From assembly GCF_032854445.1 (NCBI RefSeq), contig NC_088305.1, positions 11,847,606 to 11,911,605 of the forward strand: a stretch of 64,000 bases of DNA, in the 5' to 3' direction. The translations under genes and the position numbers were made by a program. Shown here in pieces: positions 21,996 to 35,600 of this stretch (position 1 is the first letter of the stretch; every line of letters begins with the position of its first letter). The stretch is from Liolophura sinensis (Eukaryota > Mollusca > Polyplacophora > Chitonida > Chitonidae). Below the pieces are notes generated by a model, which was not told the DNA's origin, did not search any database, and saw nothing but the letters and a program-made list of their open reading frames with translations.

Positions 21996-23705
21996 ATTAT
22001 CGTCGTTTTTAATGTCGTGCTAATACGACCGGTGTAGAACCAATATATGTTTTAGTAAGCTCCCATCTAGAGAGTCGCTACTGCTGATGTGAAAGTGGTA
22101 ACCCAGACGCTTGCACAGTGTAATGTCTTCGAAAAGTATTCAACTTAGATGGCGCTTTAGCTCTGGTTCACACGGCAAGGATCACCACATTTGTAACCGG
22201 CTTTTATTATGTGGTTGACTGCGTTAAGCTACTGCTTAACGGCATTTCTCCATATCAAATACTAAGTCAGCAATTAGGCTATTCTTAATGAATCAGTCTG
22301 TACCGTTATGATTATATACCATACCTGTGATCACTATTCTACGGTGTATGCTCTTTCACTGCTCACATTGGCTGTGATGAACCGCGTCAAGGTTGATTAC
22401 ATTGGTAGAGTACGGTAACTAATGCTTTGAAGAAAAGATTTTTGCCTCCTGGTGTTTGACGTAGAAGGTACTACTTACTATGACAGTTTGAATTTGAGGA
22501 ATTATGGATAATTAAAGTTACATAGGTTACGGCAATGCAAGCCTGAAAACTACTATTTGGATGACATTTAGAATTTTATGCCGGACAACTTTTTTCTGTT
22601 TTTTTTTTTTTTTTATGTACACAGTCAAAATAGTAGAAATGTACATTAAGTTCTTTGCTTCATTAGATTCCTTGCTTTACTTTTTCTGGCCATCCGAATA
22701 AACTTCCAAATCTGCTTATGATTCTGCTGACTTGACATAATATCGCTTACGTGACACAACTAATAAATCTCGACCAATCATGCATGATGTAGGCACAACT
22801 ATAATCAGCGCCCTCTATGATATCTTTTCCACATATATTAAACTGTGTTTTGACCCTGTTTTGTTTTTGACTGAATAAGTAAAAAACTGTATACTACAAG
22901 GATGATAAATGTATGTGAATTCCCCATTTCTGTTCAACTGACCCAGTTTATTGTGAAGAACCAAGTAACGTCTGGGTAGGTAACGGAAATTGGATCATGT
23001 ATAATGCTGTAACTGCCAATTGCCTGAGAAACGCGTTTTTATTTGTTTTACAAAGGTTACCGGTAGCCCTACGAATTCACTTTTCTCACGTTTTGATAAA
23101 CAAAGAAAGATAAACACGACTGACATTTCACTTCTTTTAAAATCAAATGAAAAGTACCGATACTTGATAAAGAAATTTCGTTTTTCAAAGAAATTCAAGG
23201 ACTGCGCGAACCCAAATCGGAAGGACATCAGGAAATGACAGTTACTGTGTAGTCAGGTTCATGTGGTGTTATGGACTGGAATATCAGTTAATACCCAATT
23301 TTTGAATGCATACTTCGGAAATAAAAACAAAGAGAAGTTCTGATATAACAGTTCCAGCCCTGACAATTGGTCCGAATCGGCCAATCAGAAGGGTGATGTA
23401 AAATCCTGTTGGAATGACGACACAGCTGCAATGGTTTCGAGATCTCGTACTCGCTGACTGACTGCTGACTGTTGAATGTACTTGTGTTAAAACAAGCTCA
23501 CGAAAGTATCAACACCACTAGAAATGGACTGTCACACAACTGGGTATCTCATCTTTATATGGGCATCAGAATTTCTGCCGGACAGTCGCGTCAAAAAAAA
23601 CTTGAAACGTACATCGGCCATGTTGATGCCGGACAACTTTCGTGTCCGGCTGCTTATTTGCAGACTTACATTGGCATAAACATCTTAAAAGGTAAACTAT
23701 AACAT
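21996..23705. other. No recognised gene
   Basis: Nothing beyond the poly(T) tract. Opposed short frames at 22,995-23,238 overlap on both strands and look like chance. Confidence 0.55.
22600..22615. repeat. Poly(T) tract
   Basis: About 16 T in a row. It could be the tail of an old minus-strand retroposon, but no body was recognised next to it. Confidence 0.6.
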
Positions 23706-23860
23706 TTATTTGTTTAGTTGAGTTTCACTTGTACAACGGCGGCCAGCATTTTGGTGTGAGGAAATCAGGCAGAGCCTAAGGGGAACCCGCGACCATCCGC
23801 AGGTTGTTACAAGACCTTCCCACGTACGATCGGAAAGGAAGCCAGCATGAACAACAATGA
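23706..23860 (-). mobile_element. SINE fragment, minus strand
   Basis: TTTCACTTGTACAACGGCGG, GACCATCCGCAGGTTGTTAC and GAAAGGAAGCCAGCATGA are reverse-complement SINE body and tail pieces. The tRNA head is absent. Confidence 0.85.
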
Positions 23861-24530
23861 CAACAATGTAAACGATAATAAACGCGTGCATCTGAGTTAT
23901 AAGTTGAAGATGATTAATTCACGAGTAACCTGTAAATAAGCGCCACTAATTCATTGTGCGGTATATATACCCAATGTATTGCGCTTAGCGGTATATTAAG
24001 GCACATGGGGGGAAGATTTGAACTTCAGTATTGATCTACATCAGCCTACTATATCTCACTCCCTCAAACTCTTTGTATGTTGTCTAACTGCCGCTAGTTG
24101 GCTCTGTATATGAATATTGTAATTTGTCATACGGCATTGTCAGAAGCTTGGGCTCGGCTCGGATGAACTGATTGGGATCGTAACCTTGTAGAGTTTGATG
24201 AGAGACAAGACGGTGGCTTCCCTGTCATGTGGAAATGTTCGAGGAGCACATCTAAAATATTAGGCTTACATGTAACTAGTAGCTCTCTGTTGTAAATCTG
24301 TGTTAACGCCAGATGGTTCCTCCAATACAGACGAATCCGAAGTACATGTAACGCACTTTATACGAAATCTGTGCGTCGAAACAGATATTCATATACCAGC
24401 CGTCATCAGATATGGACGTTCAAGTTTAATCAATCGCACGATGTTTTGCACAAAACACGAAAAACTAAGAATATATGAAGTACGTAATTAGGATTCATGC
24501 CAAGAGAAAGCAGATTTCATTTCATGCTGG

Positions 24531-24780
24531 GGGGCCTCCGTGGCTCAGTCGGTTAGCGCGCTAGCGCAGCGTAGTGACCCAGAAGCCTCTCACCAATGCG
24601 GTCGCTGTGAGTTCAAGACCAGCTCATGCTGGCTTCCTCTCCGGCCGTACGTGGGAAGGTCTTCCAGCAACCTGCGGATGGTCGTGGGTTTCCGCCGGGC
24701 TCTGCCCGGTTTCCACCCACCATAATGCTGGCCGCCGTCGTATAAGTGAAATATTCTTGAGTACGGCGTAAAACACCAAT

Positions 24781-24814
<34 letters not shown>
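24531..24814 (+). mobile_element. tRNA-headed SINE, full length, perfect 14-bp target duplication
   Basis: Begins GGGGCCTCCGTGGCTCAGTC (tRNA-like A box) and has a B box (GTGAGTTCAAGACC). The central body is GGATGGTCGTGGGTTTCCGC; the tail is TTCTTGAGTACGGCGTAAAA followed by about 32 A. The flanks TCATTTCATGCTGG at 24,517-24,530 and 24,815-24,828 are identical. The insertion must be recent. It is transcribed, if at all, by RNA polymerase III and moved by a partner LINE. Confidence 0.95.
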
Positions 24815-24818
<4 letters not shown>

Positions 24819-24828
24819 TTCATGCTGG

Positions 24829-27165
24829 ATAGGCATAAGGTATGTCGAAATCAGTATTCAGATCGTGTACCATGCTGGTGTATAAGTTGTCAATAATCAA
24901 AATATGTCTCATAGTTGCACTTTGATTGCAACTGTTCATATATTCAATGTTTCGATCTAATTCAATACGATGGATATACGGCAACAGTCTTTGTTTAATC
25001 GCCGTGTTCTCTTCTCGTCAGTTGCCTTTGTCATCTGTCTGTGTTGTTTCCCCAACCCCGTCCCCCCACCCCAAAACCCCGTACCGCACTTCTCTGTAAA
25101 CTGACCTTAGAAAACCTCACCAGCAAAAGCATCTATTCGCTTTCACTCTCTATAGCTATGCGTTTGTGTTGTGAATTTTATGGAACAATTTGCCGAAGAT
25201 GTCCGGAATCATGACTTTTCACAGAATACTGACACATGGCGGAACAAATACTTGCACTATGTATTTAATACTAACATCAGTTGGTAAGTACCATGGTTAT
25301 TCAGTATAACTATGAATGTCACCACAGATACGTATACATACTATGAACCGTTATGAAAATTTGTTTAATAATCAGAAGGATAATTTCCAAACAATGCCTA
25401 ACAGAAAGCTGCAAAGAACCGATCAAGTAAATAACGTCAAAACAACTTCACATACATGTATTAAGAGAAGGAATCAACAGTTTTCAATGATTCCAAACAA
25501 ACTGCAAGGAATAACTACAGGCACGTGGATTTATTCATTATTAGAATCATTTACAAATCCTGTTATAATTTTTCGTTCAATCAAGAATATGTACCTTGTT
25601 GGGCTTTCATTGCAACTGAAACTATATTTTAAGAGGCCATTTATTCAATACGATGCATGTACACCCACTAGCCGAAAACCTATGGCATTTCTTAACATCA
25701 GATTGAATGTGGGCCCCTTGGTCATACAAACGCCATCGACTCAGACTAAGTAGGTCATCATAACCGAGGGCAACTTTTTTTTATCCCGACTTATTATCCG
25801 GAGAGCCGGCTCAAGTTTGTATATGTTATCCTGGAGAAAGGTAAAATCCCCTTAACAAACTTATGTAAGAGTACTTAACTATCCCATCGGGTGCTGCTTA
25901 GGAAAAGACCGATGCACCAGAATCTGGAATATACAAGAAGATTGGATGAAACACGGCGGCGCTGGTTACGTGTACGATTTGCCAATTATCACACTGTCGC
26001 CGCTGGTCTGCATGGTTTTACCCTCTATGCTGCAAGTCTGTTATTGTGTTGTATTCGCTAAGATGTGGGTTCTCCAGTCACAAGCTATCGCCGTTGGTAA
26101 CTGCAGCTTTCCGAAACCCTTCTTGTGATGGTTAGGTTGTGATGATGAACTCAGAATGCATCCCACGTTATCGGGATTCTTGTTTCCCGGATGAAATAGA
26201 GCGGAAGTTTAATATACAGACACGTAGGATGATGTGATCACAGCGAACCTGTTCATTATCTCAAATTTCTAACATATCTTTCACATTACCACAGAAAACC
26301 TGGTCCCATTTTTCCTTATGCTGTCCATGGATGGTGCAAACCCGGTTTTACCACGCATACATCAGTTATTCCCTAGCGGGTTTTTCTCTTACTGGCTGAA
26401 CCCACGTATATTTAACAAAAGCTAATGGATACAGACGTATCAGGGCCATTTCACCGTCAATCCTACTACAGTCCATTACCACACGTTGTTATATTTCTTC
26501 CCGTAATGTGTTGTAAAGTCTGCCTAGGTCGTTAGCACGTTTCCCATGGGTGTAAACAATTTCTTAGCACGAGAAATCCAGAACATACTGACAATGCTTT
26601 TTTTCATCTTATTGTTACCACAAATCTGTGTATTAAGGCTATCGAGGAAAAATCTTGAAGAATTAAAACTTTTGTAACAGGGTGGAATATTAGTAATCGC
26701 TGTCTACATTCGGATTTGAGGCAACATCCATTTAGTCTAGTGGTAGAAGCGTGGACTCGGGACCCAGATATCGCCCCTTCAAATCCACAGCTAGTGTGCC
26801 CAGCCACACTATGTCCCTGTCACTATACTGAAACACTGAGATAAAAAGATGTTCTACGTCCCACTGCATGTGGATAGGAAAGGCACTGTTGTGTAGTGAT
26901 TGCATTATAGGGGGAATAAGGTGTGCACCGTGGTGCGCAATCGCATCTCACTGACCTCTTGATCTCCACGATGTTGAGCTTTGGTCTGTAACATTTTACG
27001 CTAGCCGAAGCCTATGTTTGTTAATTTATGAGAACAAAGGTCTTTAAATGTCATCTCCAGCCTTACTCGTGTTTAGCATCAGGGATCCCAAATGTGCGAA
27101 TATCACAGTCTGTGGGCCACAACTGCGGGCATTTCCCATCATCATCTATCTATTTATTTTATGAA
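24829..27165. other. No recognised gene; one dispersed repeat and one tRNA-like relic
   Basis: A plus-strand frame of 145 codons (25,316-25,753) has no recognisable domain. 25,965-26,045 belongs to the repeat family at 44.5 and 60.8 kb. At 26,725-26,795 a tRNA-like string (TAGTCTAGTGGTAGAAGCGT, TTCAAATCCAC) looks like a SINE head. Confidence 0.55.
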
Positions 27166-27450
27166 CTTATAATGCGGCGGCCATCTTGGTGGTGGGAAGA
27201 AACCGGTCAGAGCTCAGGAGACACCCACAACCATCCACAGTTTGCTCCCACGAACGACTGGAGAGGAAGCCAGCATGAGTTGTACTTGAACTCACAGCAA
27301 TCGCATTGGTAAAGGGCTTCTGGGTCATTAGCACGCTAACCACCAGGCCTCGTCCGACTCGACACTGAGGTGTGCAAGATCCACCCATTAGCATCCGCAG
27401 TTTGCTGACAAGCTTTCCCACGTAACAACGGAGAGAAAGTCAGCATAAGC
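27166..27450 (-). mobile_element. SINE copy plus partial second copy, minus strand
   Basis: 27,170-27,355 runs from the body to the tRNA head (TGGTAAAGGGCTTCTGGGTC, GTTAGCACGC-like). 27,370-27,450 repeats the body piece (CATTAGCATCCGCAGTTTGC). It is an old insertion. Confidence 0.82.
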
Positions 27451-28624
27451 TCGGCTTTATTTTAGGCTATACTGGAGATTTTAGCAAAATATCGATCACG
27501 GCTAAGCCAATCAGATGTTTGCCATCATCATGGAAGAGCCCAACTGAATACCTTCCACAAAATATCAGCCTCGTATGGGCACGTGTGAAAGTTTAAAATC
27601 GGCAATAATGTTCCTACAAATGTATAACTTGGGTGGCATTACAACTTTTTCAAACTTTAGAATCATTTAAAACTAAACAGAAAAGGTACGAGTCTGGCAT
27701 TTACTGAAAGGCAATAATTCGAGCTATCCTGGATAAATACCGATAATCTGATCTGATTAGGAAATATCTAATACTTCCTAAAAAAATCCCCGATATAGCC
27801 TCTAAAGTCATTACCAAAGGAAAGATAGTGAGACTCGAGTCTAAGGCTTCCTTGGTTAGAGGCTAAATGGATACGGCAAAATCATCCCTTAATTTGAATA
27901 TACCATCGAGAGGCCACCGACTTATCGAAAGCAAGAGCCAACTATCACGCAAATCATGAATGAACGAATAAACACATCTTGTACGATACATCAAAACAAG
28001 TGTATAAAGGGCTGATCTGACGGGTTCCGATCTCCGTAAGGGAAGTGCGCCTGATACCAACACATCAACAACACATCAAAATAAACTTAACGGACAACAA
28101 AGGTTCTCATCTCTATGTTTATTATGTACATACCACACATAAAAACAAAATTTAAGTTACATAAAGCATATGCATATATTAATGTGAATAAACCAAATTA
28201 ATGTATCTGATATTAAGAATAGTATGTACATGTATAAACCGTATAACCGTTGCCTTTATATTACAAGGTATGTCTTACTCACACGAAATTTCTGTACACT
28301 GATGTAATCGACGACAGAGACATGGTCTCACAAGATTCATCGTTTAAAAGTTAATGTATGCTTATATACGCCCACACAAATGATTTAACCACTATGTACA
28401 GAGGGTGTTATGTCTTCGGGGAACGCCGTGTCACAAGGCCGTGTCACGAACGGTATTCTGCGTGAAAATAAAAAAACAGTAAAGAAAGAGAAAAACATAG
28501 ACGAACCCAAAAATTTATATTCTGTCGACACGCAGAACACGATAGCACGAACTCAGCTATTTCAGGAAAATGTGTTACCGATTTTTTTTTGTAGCACGCC
28601 ATGGTGTTATTTTCTAAAACTGCC

Positions 28625-28720
<96 letters not shown>

Positions 28721-29157
28721 TGCGTGTGTAATACAATGTATACTTCGATTATAATAGCTCAGTTATGTAAACTATCATTAACTGAAGAAGATTTCCAGGG
28801 CATGAAAAGTAAACAGATTCATCATCTTGGATGATAGTAATGTAACAGCTATTTGGAATTCAAGAGCTAAGAAAGACAAAAAATGTACAGATACGAGACT
28901 ACATTACATGTACTGTGTACAAATCTATCGCCCATGCTTCATCGATGTCTAATGGGACATTTCGGCCTTGTAAAAAAAGCACATGGCCTTGCACACGATC
29001 GTACAGCCATGCAGTGTGAAGAGAAAAGCCACATCAGAATCAAGCCATGCCCACAGAGAAAATGAGTGGAAAAGTTCGTGCTGTAGAAGATAAGCGGGTG
29101 TCCATCTGTCACATCAACAATCATCCAGTTTTTACGTCACTTCCGGCTCTACCGAGC
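27451..29157. other. Downstream flank of the receptor gene, no recognised gene
   Basis: Contains the (AT)44 tract. The frame at 28,410-28,754 is the microsatellite read as Tyr-Ile and is not a protein. Confidence 0.55.
28630..28717. repeat. (AT)44 microsatellite
   Basis: 88 bp of uninterrupted AT dinucleotide, able to extrude a cruciform. It lies about 0.6 kb beyond the end of the receptor coding region. Confidence 0.98.
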
Positions 29158-29163
29158 TTTATT
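29158..29163 (-). promoter_or_regulatory. Candidate polyadenylation signal of the receptor gene
   Basis: AATAAA on the minus strand, about 190 bp after the receptor stop codon. It is the first canonical hexamer I saw downstream of the stop. Cleavage here would give a short 3' UTR. No transcript evidence is available. Confidence 0.45.
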
Positions 29164-29354
29164 TCATCAGATAAGACTGTAAGCTGTGTGTGGCCACCTA
29201 TTGAGCAATCTGACAGGACTTCACAGGATGCGCGTGCGTAGTAATTGCTAGATACCCCGCGTGCACACACATTAACGTGATGGAAGAAGTGAAAAAAAAA
29301 CAAAACATGCATATGCTGTAGGAGAAAAAAGGGCGCCAACAAATTCCGGAAGTC

Positions 29355-29606
29355 CTACATCTCAGTTATGGTATTCAATTCTAACATTGGACATGCGGGA
29401 GGATTTACTTCAGCAATTGGTGCCAGTTTAAAGCCGTTCCGATTTGCCCGCCGATTCCACATTTTATTGCGAAGTGTCACTAATAGAACTACCTCAGTTT
29501 GCGACAGGAAGAAAGAGGATGTTCTTGAGCTTCTCCTACGGTAGCGTGTGTTCGGCAAACGGATCATGTTAAATCGGTACCACTTCTTCCAAATGGCTGA
29601 CCGCAC
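29355..29606 (-). CDS. Receptor last exon: cytoplasmic tail and stop
   Basis: The acceptor is tgtttcag. Eighty-three codons run from VRSAIWKKW to ITEM, then a TAG stop at 29355-29357. The start of the tail matches the amphipathic helix 8 of class B receptors. A basic, Ser-rich stretch (RRRSSRTSS) is a plausible kinase/arrestin target. The rest of the tail is unlike anything I recognise, as is usual for this family. Confidence 0.88.
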   Translation of the reverse strand: MRSAIWKKWYRFNMIRLPNTRYRRRSSRTSSFFLSQTEVVLLVTLRNKMWNRRANRNGFKLAPIAEVNPPACPMLELNTITEM

Positions 29607-32600
29607 CTGAAACACATAGTTTGTTATATAACCAGGGTACAAATGGCCTGTTTATTCAACATCCCACAGATCGTTCCGTATATAGTATACCATTAATTGT
29701 GGGTGAAATGTGTACTAGTATACCAAAAACACATGTACTTCTCTCCGAGGCTAGAAGCCATTTATCTGGCGTCTTGAAGGGAACATAATGACTACTTTAT
29801 TGATTTACTTATGTGTTTATTTTATTGTTGCTTAATACCATAGTTTTCACTAATACGACATCTTTCTACGATTGAAGAACACACCAGAACAGCGAAAACC
29901 AGCGACCTTTGGTAATTTACAAACGGATTTTCCATTATGTAATGTACAAATATGCGCACAACATTGGTGGTGGAAGTCACAAAATGCCAACGCACGTCGT
30001 CGACGGTTTCTTGTCACCAATGACCCACAAGCGGTGAGAGCGGGATAATCAACTTAGGACTACTTTAAGTAGTACTGTCTATTTTACAAGTATTATATCA
30101 ACAATGGCAAAGAAAGAGACAGGGATGTGTTATCGCCCATAAGCATTTATGAAAGAAAAACATTTTCCTGAATAATTTCATATAGGAGGCTTAAAGAGAC
30201 TAGTGCAGTTTTTTAAAACGATGAATACTGGTCTTATTTCTGTTCCTTGGCACAATTGTAAACACCGAAAAAGCCTTCTAATTTTCTTGAATTTACAGTA
30301 AAATACTCACCTCGCCGTTCATAAAACAATATAACACCGATACAAAGATACCCTGTAACACAAAGAAAAAGTAGAGGCATGAAGGTTAATATGTTTTTTC
30401 ACAATGTTTGTTAGGGCTGTTTAATTTAATGCCTGTTACTCAGTCACAGTAGAAAAAAACTATGTTGATCTCAGGAATCAATGACATTCTGCACTGTGCG
30501 CCGGACTGGTTTCAGAGAGCCTTGGTTATGCTAATGTTCTCTTTTACCGAATCAAAACAAAGACTGATAAAACCATCCAGAATCCCACGAGACATGGTAG
30601 AATGCAGCACCCTCACAATGTCAATAGGACTTGAGTGAATTGAACTATGTGTATTTAGACCCTGTTACAAGATTGTCTTAAAAAGACACAGAATTGATTC
30701 TGATTGGCTGGTGTGAAAGATAGACAAGTAAAGTTTATGACTAGCCAAAGCTGAATTGTATGTGTAGCAGGTTAATTCAAGCTTGAACAAAGCTAGAGGC
30801 TTTAACCCAGGACACCCTTTCTCCACTGACGGCCAATCAGCGTCCATTCTGTACCCCATTAATACGTCATTCAATGAAATCTTTCAACACGTATATTACA
30901 TTTACATGTTGTTATCCAAGTTGTGTGATGTGTGAAATGCAGTCCGCAATGCTCACATAATCTGACTGGTCTCAACAGCTACTTCTCTGATTAAAACGTG
31001 CCACATTTTTTATCAGTTGAACTGGAAATAACGAGCAAAAGCTGCCAGAGTCAGCCTTGGACGTAGGGATATATATCACCTTTGGTATAGTGCGAATGGT
31101 AAGCAGAGGCTGACAGCATACCTGTGATGAGTGGAGGATGGCATTTGAAATGTGATAGGCGTCACGAAGGACAGTGCTACCTTGAGGCTCAATTACAAAG
31201 AAGAGGTTTGTGATTCCTAGCAGAGGAAACAAGACCACAGTCGCGCGAATCGCCTTCCTAAACAACAGAAAAAAAGGAAATTTTTCTTATCACAGCAATA
31301 AAAAGCTTCAACAAACGCATACTCAAGGCGAAAAGGGTATTTATAAGATTACAACCATTCTGTCATGATCGAGTTAACGTTATTGATGTTTCACAATGTA
31401 TTGGAAGATATTTCCTCTGTGAAGGGTGATATTTACAGGCACAGAAACGCCTAAAAAGCCCCGAAAGATGTTAAAGTGAATATCCACTTCACTTCAGGGA
31501 AGTACAAAACGATTTTTCTGAAACGCGAGAAAACAAATGGCACAGAAAGAGCCGGGTGTCACTTTAATAACTCTTTTTGTTTTCAGTATCCGCCGGGTAA
31601 GCGAAGAGCATAGGTTCTGACCTAGATGCATATATATAGACCAGTTGACAGTTTCGCGACATGACCGAAAACCAAGAGTAAGGGTCCAGTATTACGAGGA
31701 AAAACAATCAGTTTACCTATGATGATATAATGGAGCCTGCGGATAGTCGTGGGTTTCCTCCGGGCTTTGCTCGGTTTCCTCTCACCATAAATGCTGTTCG
31801 CTGTCGTATAAGTGAAATATTCTTGAGTATTCTTAAAACACCAATAAAATATATAAATAAAAATAAATAAATTTCAACTAAATTGTTTCCGAATTAATTT
31901 ATTTTATCTTCGGCATGGGTAATGCTGTAGTGATACTCTTGATAGTGCGCGTGCGATGTATGTTCCAGTGTGTTACAATAAAAATGAGAAGAAAAAAGAA
32001 AACTACGAACAAGATGAATTACCTTATCTGAGCAGTCTCTACAGTGTTGTGAGCTCGAAGCTTAATTATTAGTACCCGTATGATGCTTATAAGGAAACAC
32101 ACATTGACCTGAAATGCAAATTACAATCAAATAAGAAAAAATATTTACGCCAGGACTACAATGAATAACAAGCACTGGATCTGTTCATTGCAGTGCATCA
32201 TGGGAAATGACAGGCTTTGCATGGTTTACATGTACATGCTAGTTCGGAAAACTTGTAATCCTCCGTTATTCAAAATTATTTGTGATATCCTCACGAATAT
32301 TTCGATAACACACTGCCGTCAGTAGTAAAGAATATATATGAAAACTAAGGCATTTAGACATAATATATAGGCATTAACATAGCCATTCTTTCCACTCAGC
32401 CTATCCCGCAACCTCAAGTCCAGCAATCGCCGACTTCCTCTCCTGCGGATGGTCATGGGTTTCACCCGCGCTCTGTCTAAAGCAGTCCAAAAGTAAAGCC
32501 TGACTTATGCTGGCTCCCTCTCTGGTGGATGAAGATCGTTGGTTTCCTCTCACCATAATGCTGGCCACCGTCGTATAAGTGAAATACACTTGGCTATGGC

Positions 32601-35600
32601 GTAAAATACCAAATAAATAAATTCCTAGCAAGTATTGATGAAAGACTCCACTCCTCAGTAACCTGCGGATGGTCGTGTGTTTCCCCCTCCCCACTAAGTT
32701 TTCCCCCGGTTTCTGCCCGGTTTCCTTCCACCATAATGCGGGCGGCCGTCGTATAAGTGAAATATTCATAAGTGCGGCGTAAAACACCAATGAAATAAGT
32801 AAATAAAATAAGCATTGGCGGAAGACAAGTTTTCAACGAATTTAAATAATTTCAACGTTTCGCCAACTGTCCCAAGACCCTCGTAAACCTCTTATTTTAC
32901 CAATGTCTAAAATACATTAAGAGCGGGGAAATCTACAAATATCATGCCCAATGTAGGGTTGAACCGTGTATCTTAACATTTGAATGAATGAATGATTATG
33001 GCTTAACGCCACATCGGCAATATTTCAGCCATATCGTGGCGATCTTAACATTTGAAGGCAAGCGCTTAAATCACGCCATGAAGTAGTCCCATTTAGTGGC
33101 ACCTGAGTCAATTCGAATACGTATTACCATAGCTACTGATGTATGTGGTCTCGGTATATAAAGATGCAGCGTTTGTGCTAAACTTTCCGGTGTATATTCG
33201 TCTGAGATGTTTTGAAATTAGCGTATGGAACACACGGCCATTATAGCCCATTAATCATAATTAAAATGCACGTTAATAAGTAAACGGTTCTATGACACAC
33301 TAAATAGAAAGGCGTCGGATGGATGATCCTGACGACGTTTAACCGGGATTATATTTACCTACTTTGCTATGACATATCGGTGGACTATTTGCCAAGGCCA
33401 ACCACGGGGGCGTTAATTATCAACGACGACTGTCTACAGACGTGGACAAAGGATTTATTTTTCTGACAGCTGACATTATGAAACAGCGTCTCATCGCGAA
33501 GGCAAACTCTATGAGGTTCGTTGACCCCAGGCTGACGCGTATTGGTTTTTTCGCCTTTTGCACCCCGTGTCAAACTCGCCCAGGAAATCTAGTTGTCGCT
33601 CCCCCAAACTCTGACAATGACAGATGTCAGGAATATTTGGTTGCTGTATTTGTTCCGCTATTTCCACAACTTAACTCCTCCATCGCCGTGCTTAAGTACT
33701 TTCCACCAATGAGTTATTTTCCGCACGAGTGTCTTAATCCAGCTTGTTTCCTCGCCCTCCGCATTGAGTCCAAACTCCATAGGATGGCCACAACTAGAGC
33801 GGAGATGAAGACGTGTGTTGATAGGAATACAAATAATCAGAACAAAGATTTCCCCTCTGTGAAACGTAATCACATGAGTCTATTATTCACAGTGAGCCAG
33901 ACTGTTGCTTCATGAGAAAGGAAAGCTCTCTAAAGGAGACTAGTGATAAATGTCTTCAAACGATGTGACTGGGATTCGTTGAGGTATCAATATCGACGAT
34001 TTTAGCTGAAGACCAAGGGATTGTTTTCACGAATTCATTCTTGCAACTTGCAAAAAAAAAAATCTCCACAAAATATTTGATGCTCAAACATGGCTGACTC
34101 TGTGGCAGAGAAGCACAGAACCCACGGTCAAAATTCGATCGATTTCTTGCATATATTTATTAGAGGTGTAATTTGGATTACAATTTCACGCTTAAACCTG
34201 AGATTGCACACGATGTTTTCTGTATTTATTTAATTGGAAGTTAACGCCGTGTTCAAGAAATTTTAACTTAAAGTATGGCCGTTAGACAGATTGGAGGAAA
34301 CGCGAGTGGAGAAAGACGGAGTACGCAATATAAATCAGAAACCTTCATCACGTTCCACACAATGTAAAAGCTTGTTTTTTTTACACCGTTATAAGCAAAA
34401 ATGCAGACTGAGAAATGATTTCGGTGTATGAATCACAAACATTTACTGACAGTATAAGAATAGGAAAAAATAAGAATTATCTCAGACACAGAATTTTTCA
34501 TTTCCAACAGTTCCAATTAATGAAGAAAGCAATGTAAGAAAAAAGTTAATAATACATTGTAAAAGACCAACAGTTCTTCCTTTTAGAATCCTTTTTTGAA
34601 TAGAATTATCTGCATTTAAATATTTGAATTCCATAACCTGGAATAACCATCCCAGATGCCGAATCGAAATTGCCTGGCGTTCATGCCATTTATTGATTCA
34701 GGTTTTATATGAGTCGCTTATAGGAAGAGTGGCATTAAAAACAATCAGACATAAACAAATAAATCCATAAGGTGGTCATAATATGGGCTATATTTAGATT
34801 GTATTGCGTATTGCTCTGCTGGTAAAAAAAAGCTGTTATTAACAGATGCATGAAAAGGTATTTTAAAACGAAGAGTGGTTTGAAGGAACATGAAAAAAAT
34901 ATTGAAACTATTTGATTTTTGAACCATATTTTATATTTCTTAATAACTCCTCTATTTTATACGTATTCTCCGTCGATGATCGGAAATGACGTCATCGATG
35001 AACATGCTGTGAACGCGGGACTAGGTTCGTGCCCCCAATTGTTGTTTTGACAGCCATCACCATTGACTTCATCACAGCAGGCTACTTAATTTCCGGACTG
35101 ACCACAGGTGGCCTTAAGAAGACTTTAGTTTAATGCTGCTTGTAGTTCCATATGTTAGGACACATCATGTTAAGAAATAAGAACCAAGCGTTTCATGCAT
35201 CCTTTAAGTGAATTATGTAATGTGGCTTAATACATACTGACTTACTCTGAGAACAGGTGAAGCATCAGGGCAGCAAATCAATATTTTGTTTTCTTGATCC
35301 CCTAATTAATTAAAATTACAGTTCATGCTGTCTTCCTCTTTGATCGTCCGTGGAAAGGTCTTCCAGCAACCTGCGGATTGTCGTAGTTTCGTCCCAATGC
35401 TCTGCCCGGTTTCTTCCCACCATAATTCTAGCTGCTTTTTCATTTATTTATTCCATCAGTGTTTTACGCCGCACTCTACTGCATGTTTATACTTAGTTTT
35501 CCCTAAGCCGTGGTGCTGGGGGCGGCGTGGGGGAAGGGGGACAGAATGATACCCTGACCGGGAGATATTGACAAGAGGCCGTATTTCACCGGTTACCGGT

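Noticed and set aside
25316-25753. 145-codon plus-strand frame
   Set aside because: AT-rich, low-conservation look, no domain, no splice context.
26725-26795. tRNA-like sequence (TAGTCTAGTGGTAGAAGCGT ... TTCAAATCCAC)
   Set aside because: A- and B-box-like strings are present, but I could not fold a full cloverleaf with a paired acceptor stem. It is more likely the head of an old SINE.
28410-28754. 114-codon frame with a Tyr-Ile run
   Set aside because: The run is the (AT)n microsatellite translated.
33442-33915. 157-codon plus-strand frame in a receptor intron
   Set aside because: No recognisable domain, no repeat match, and ordinary composition. Chance cannot be excluded.
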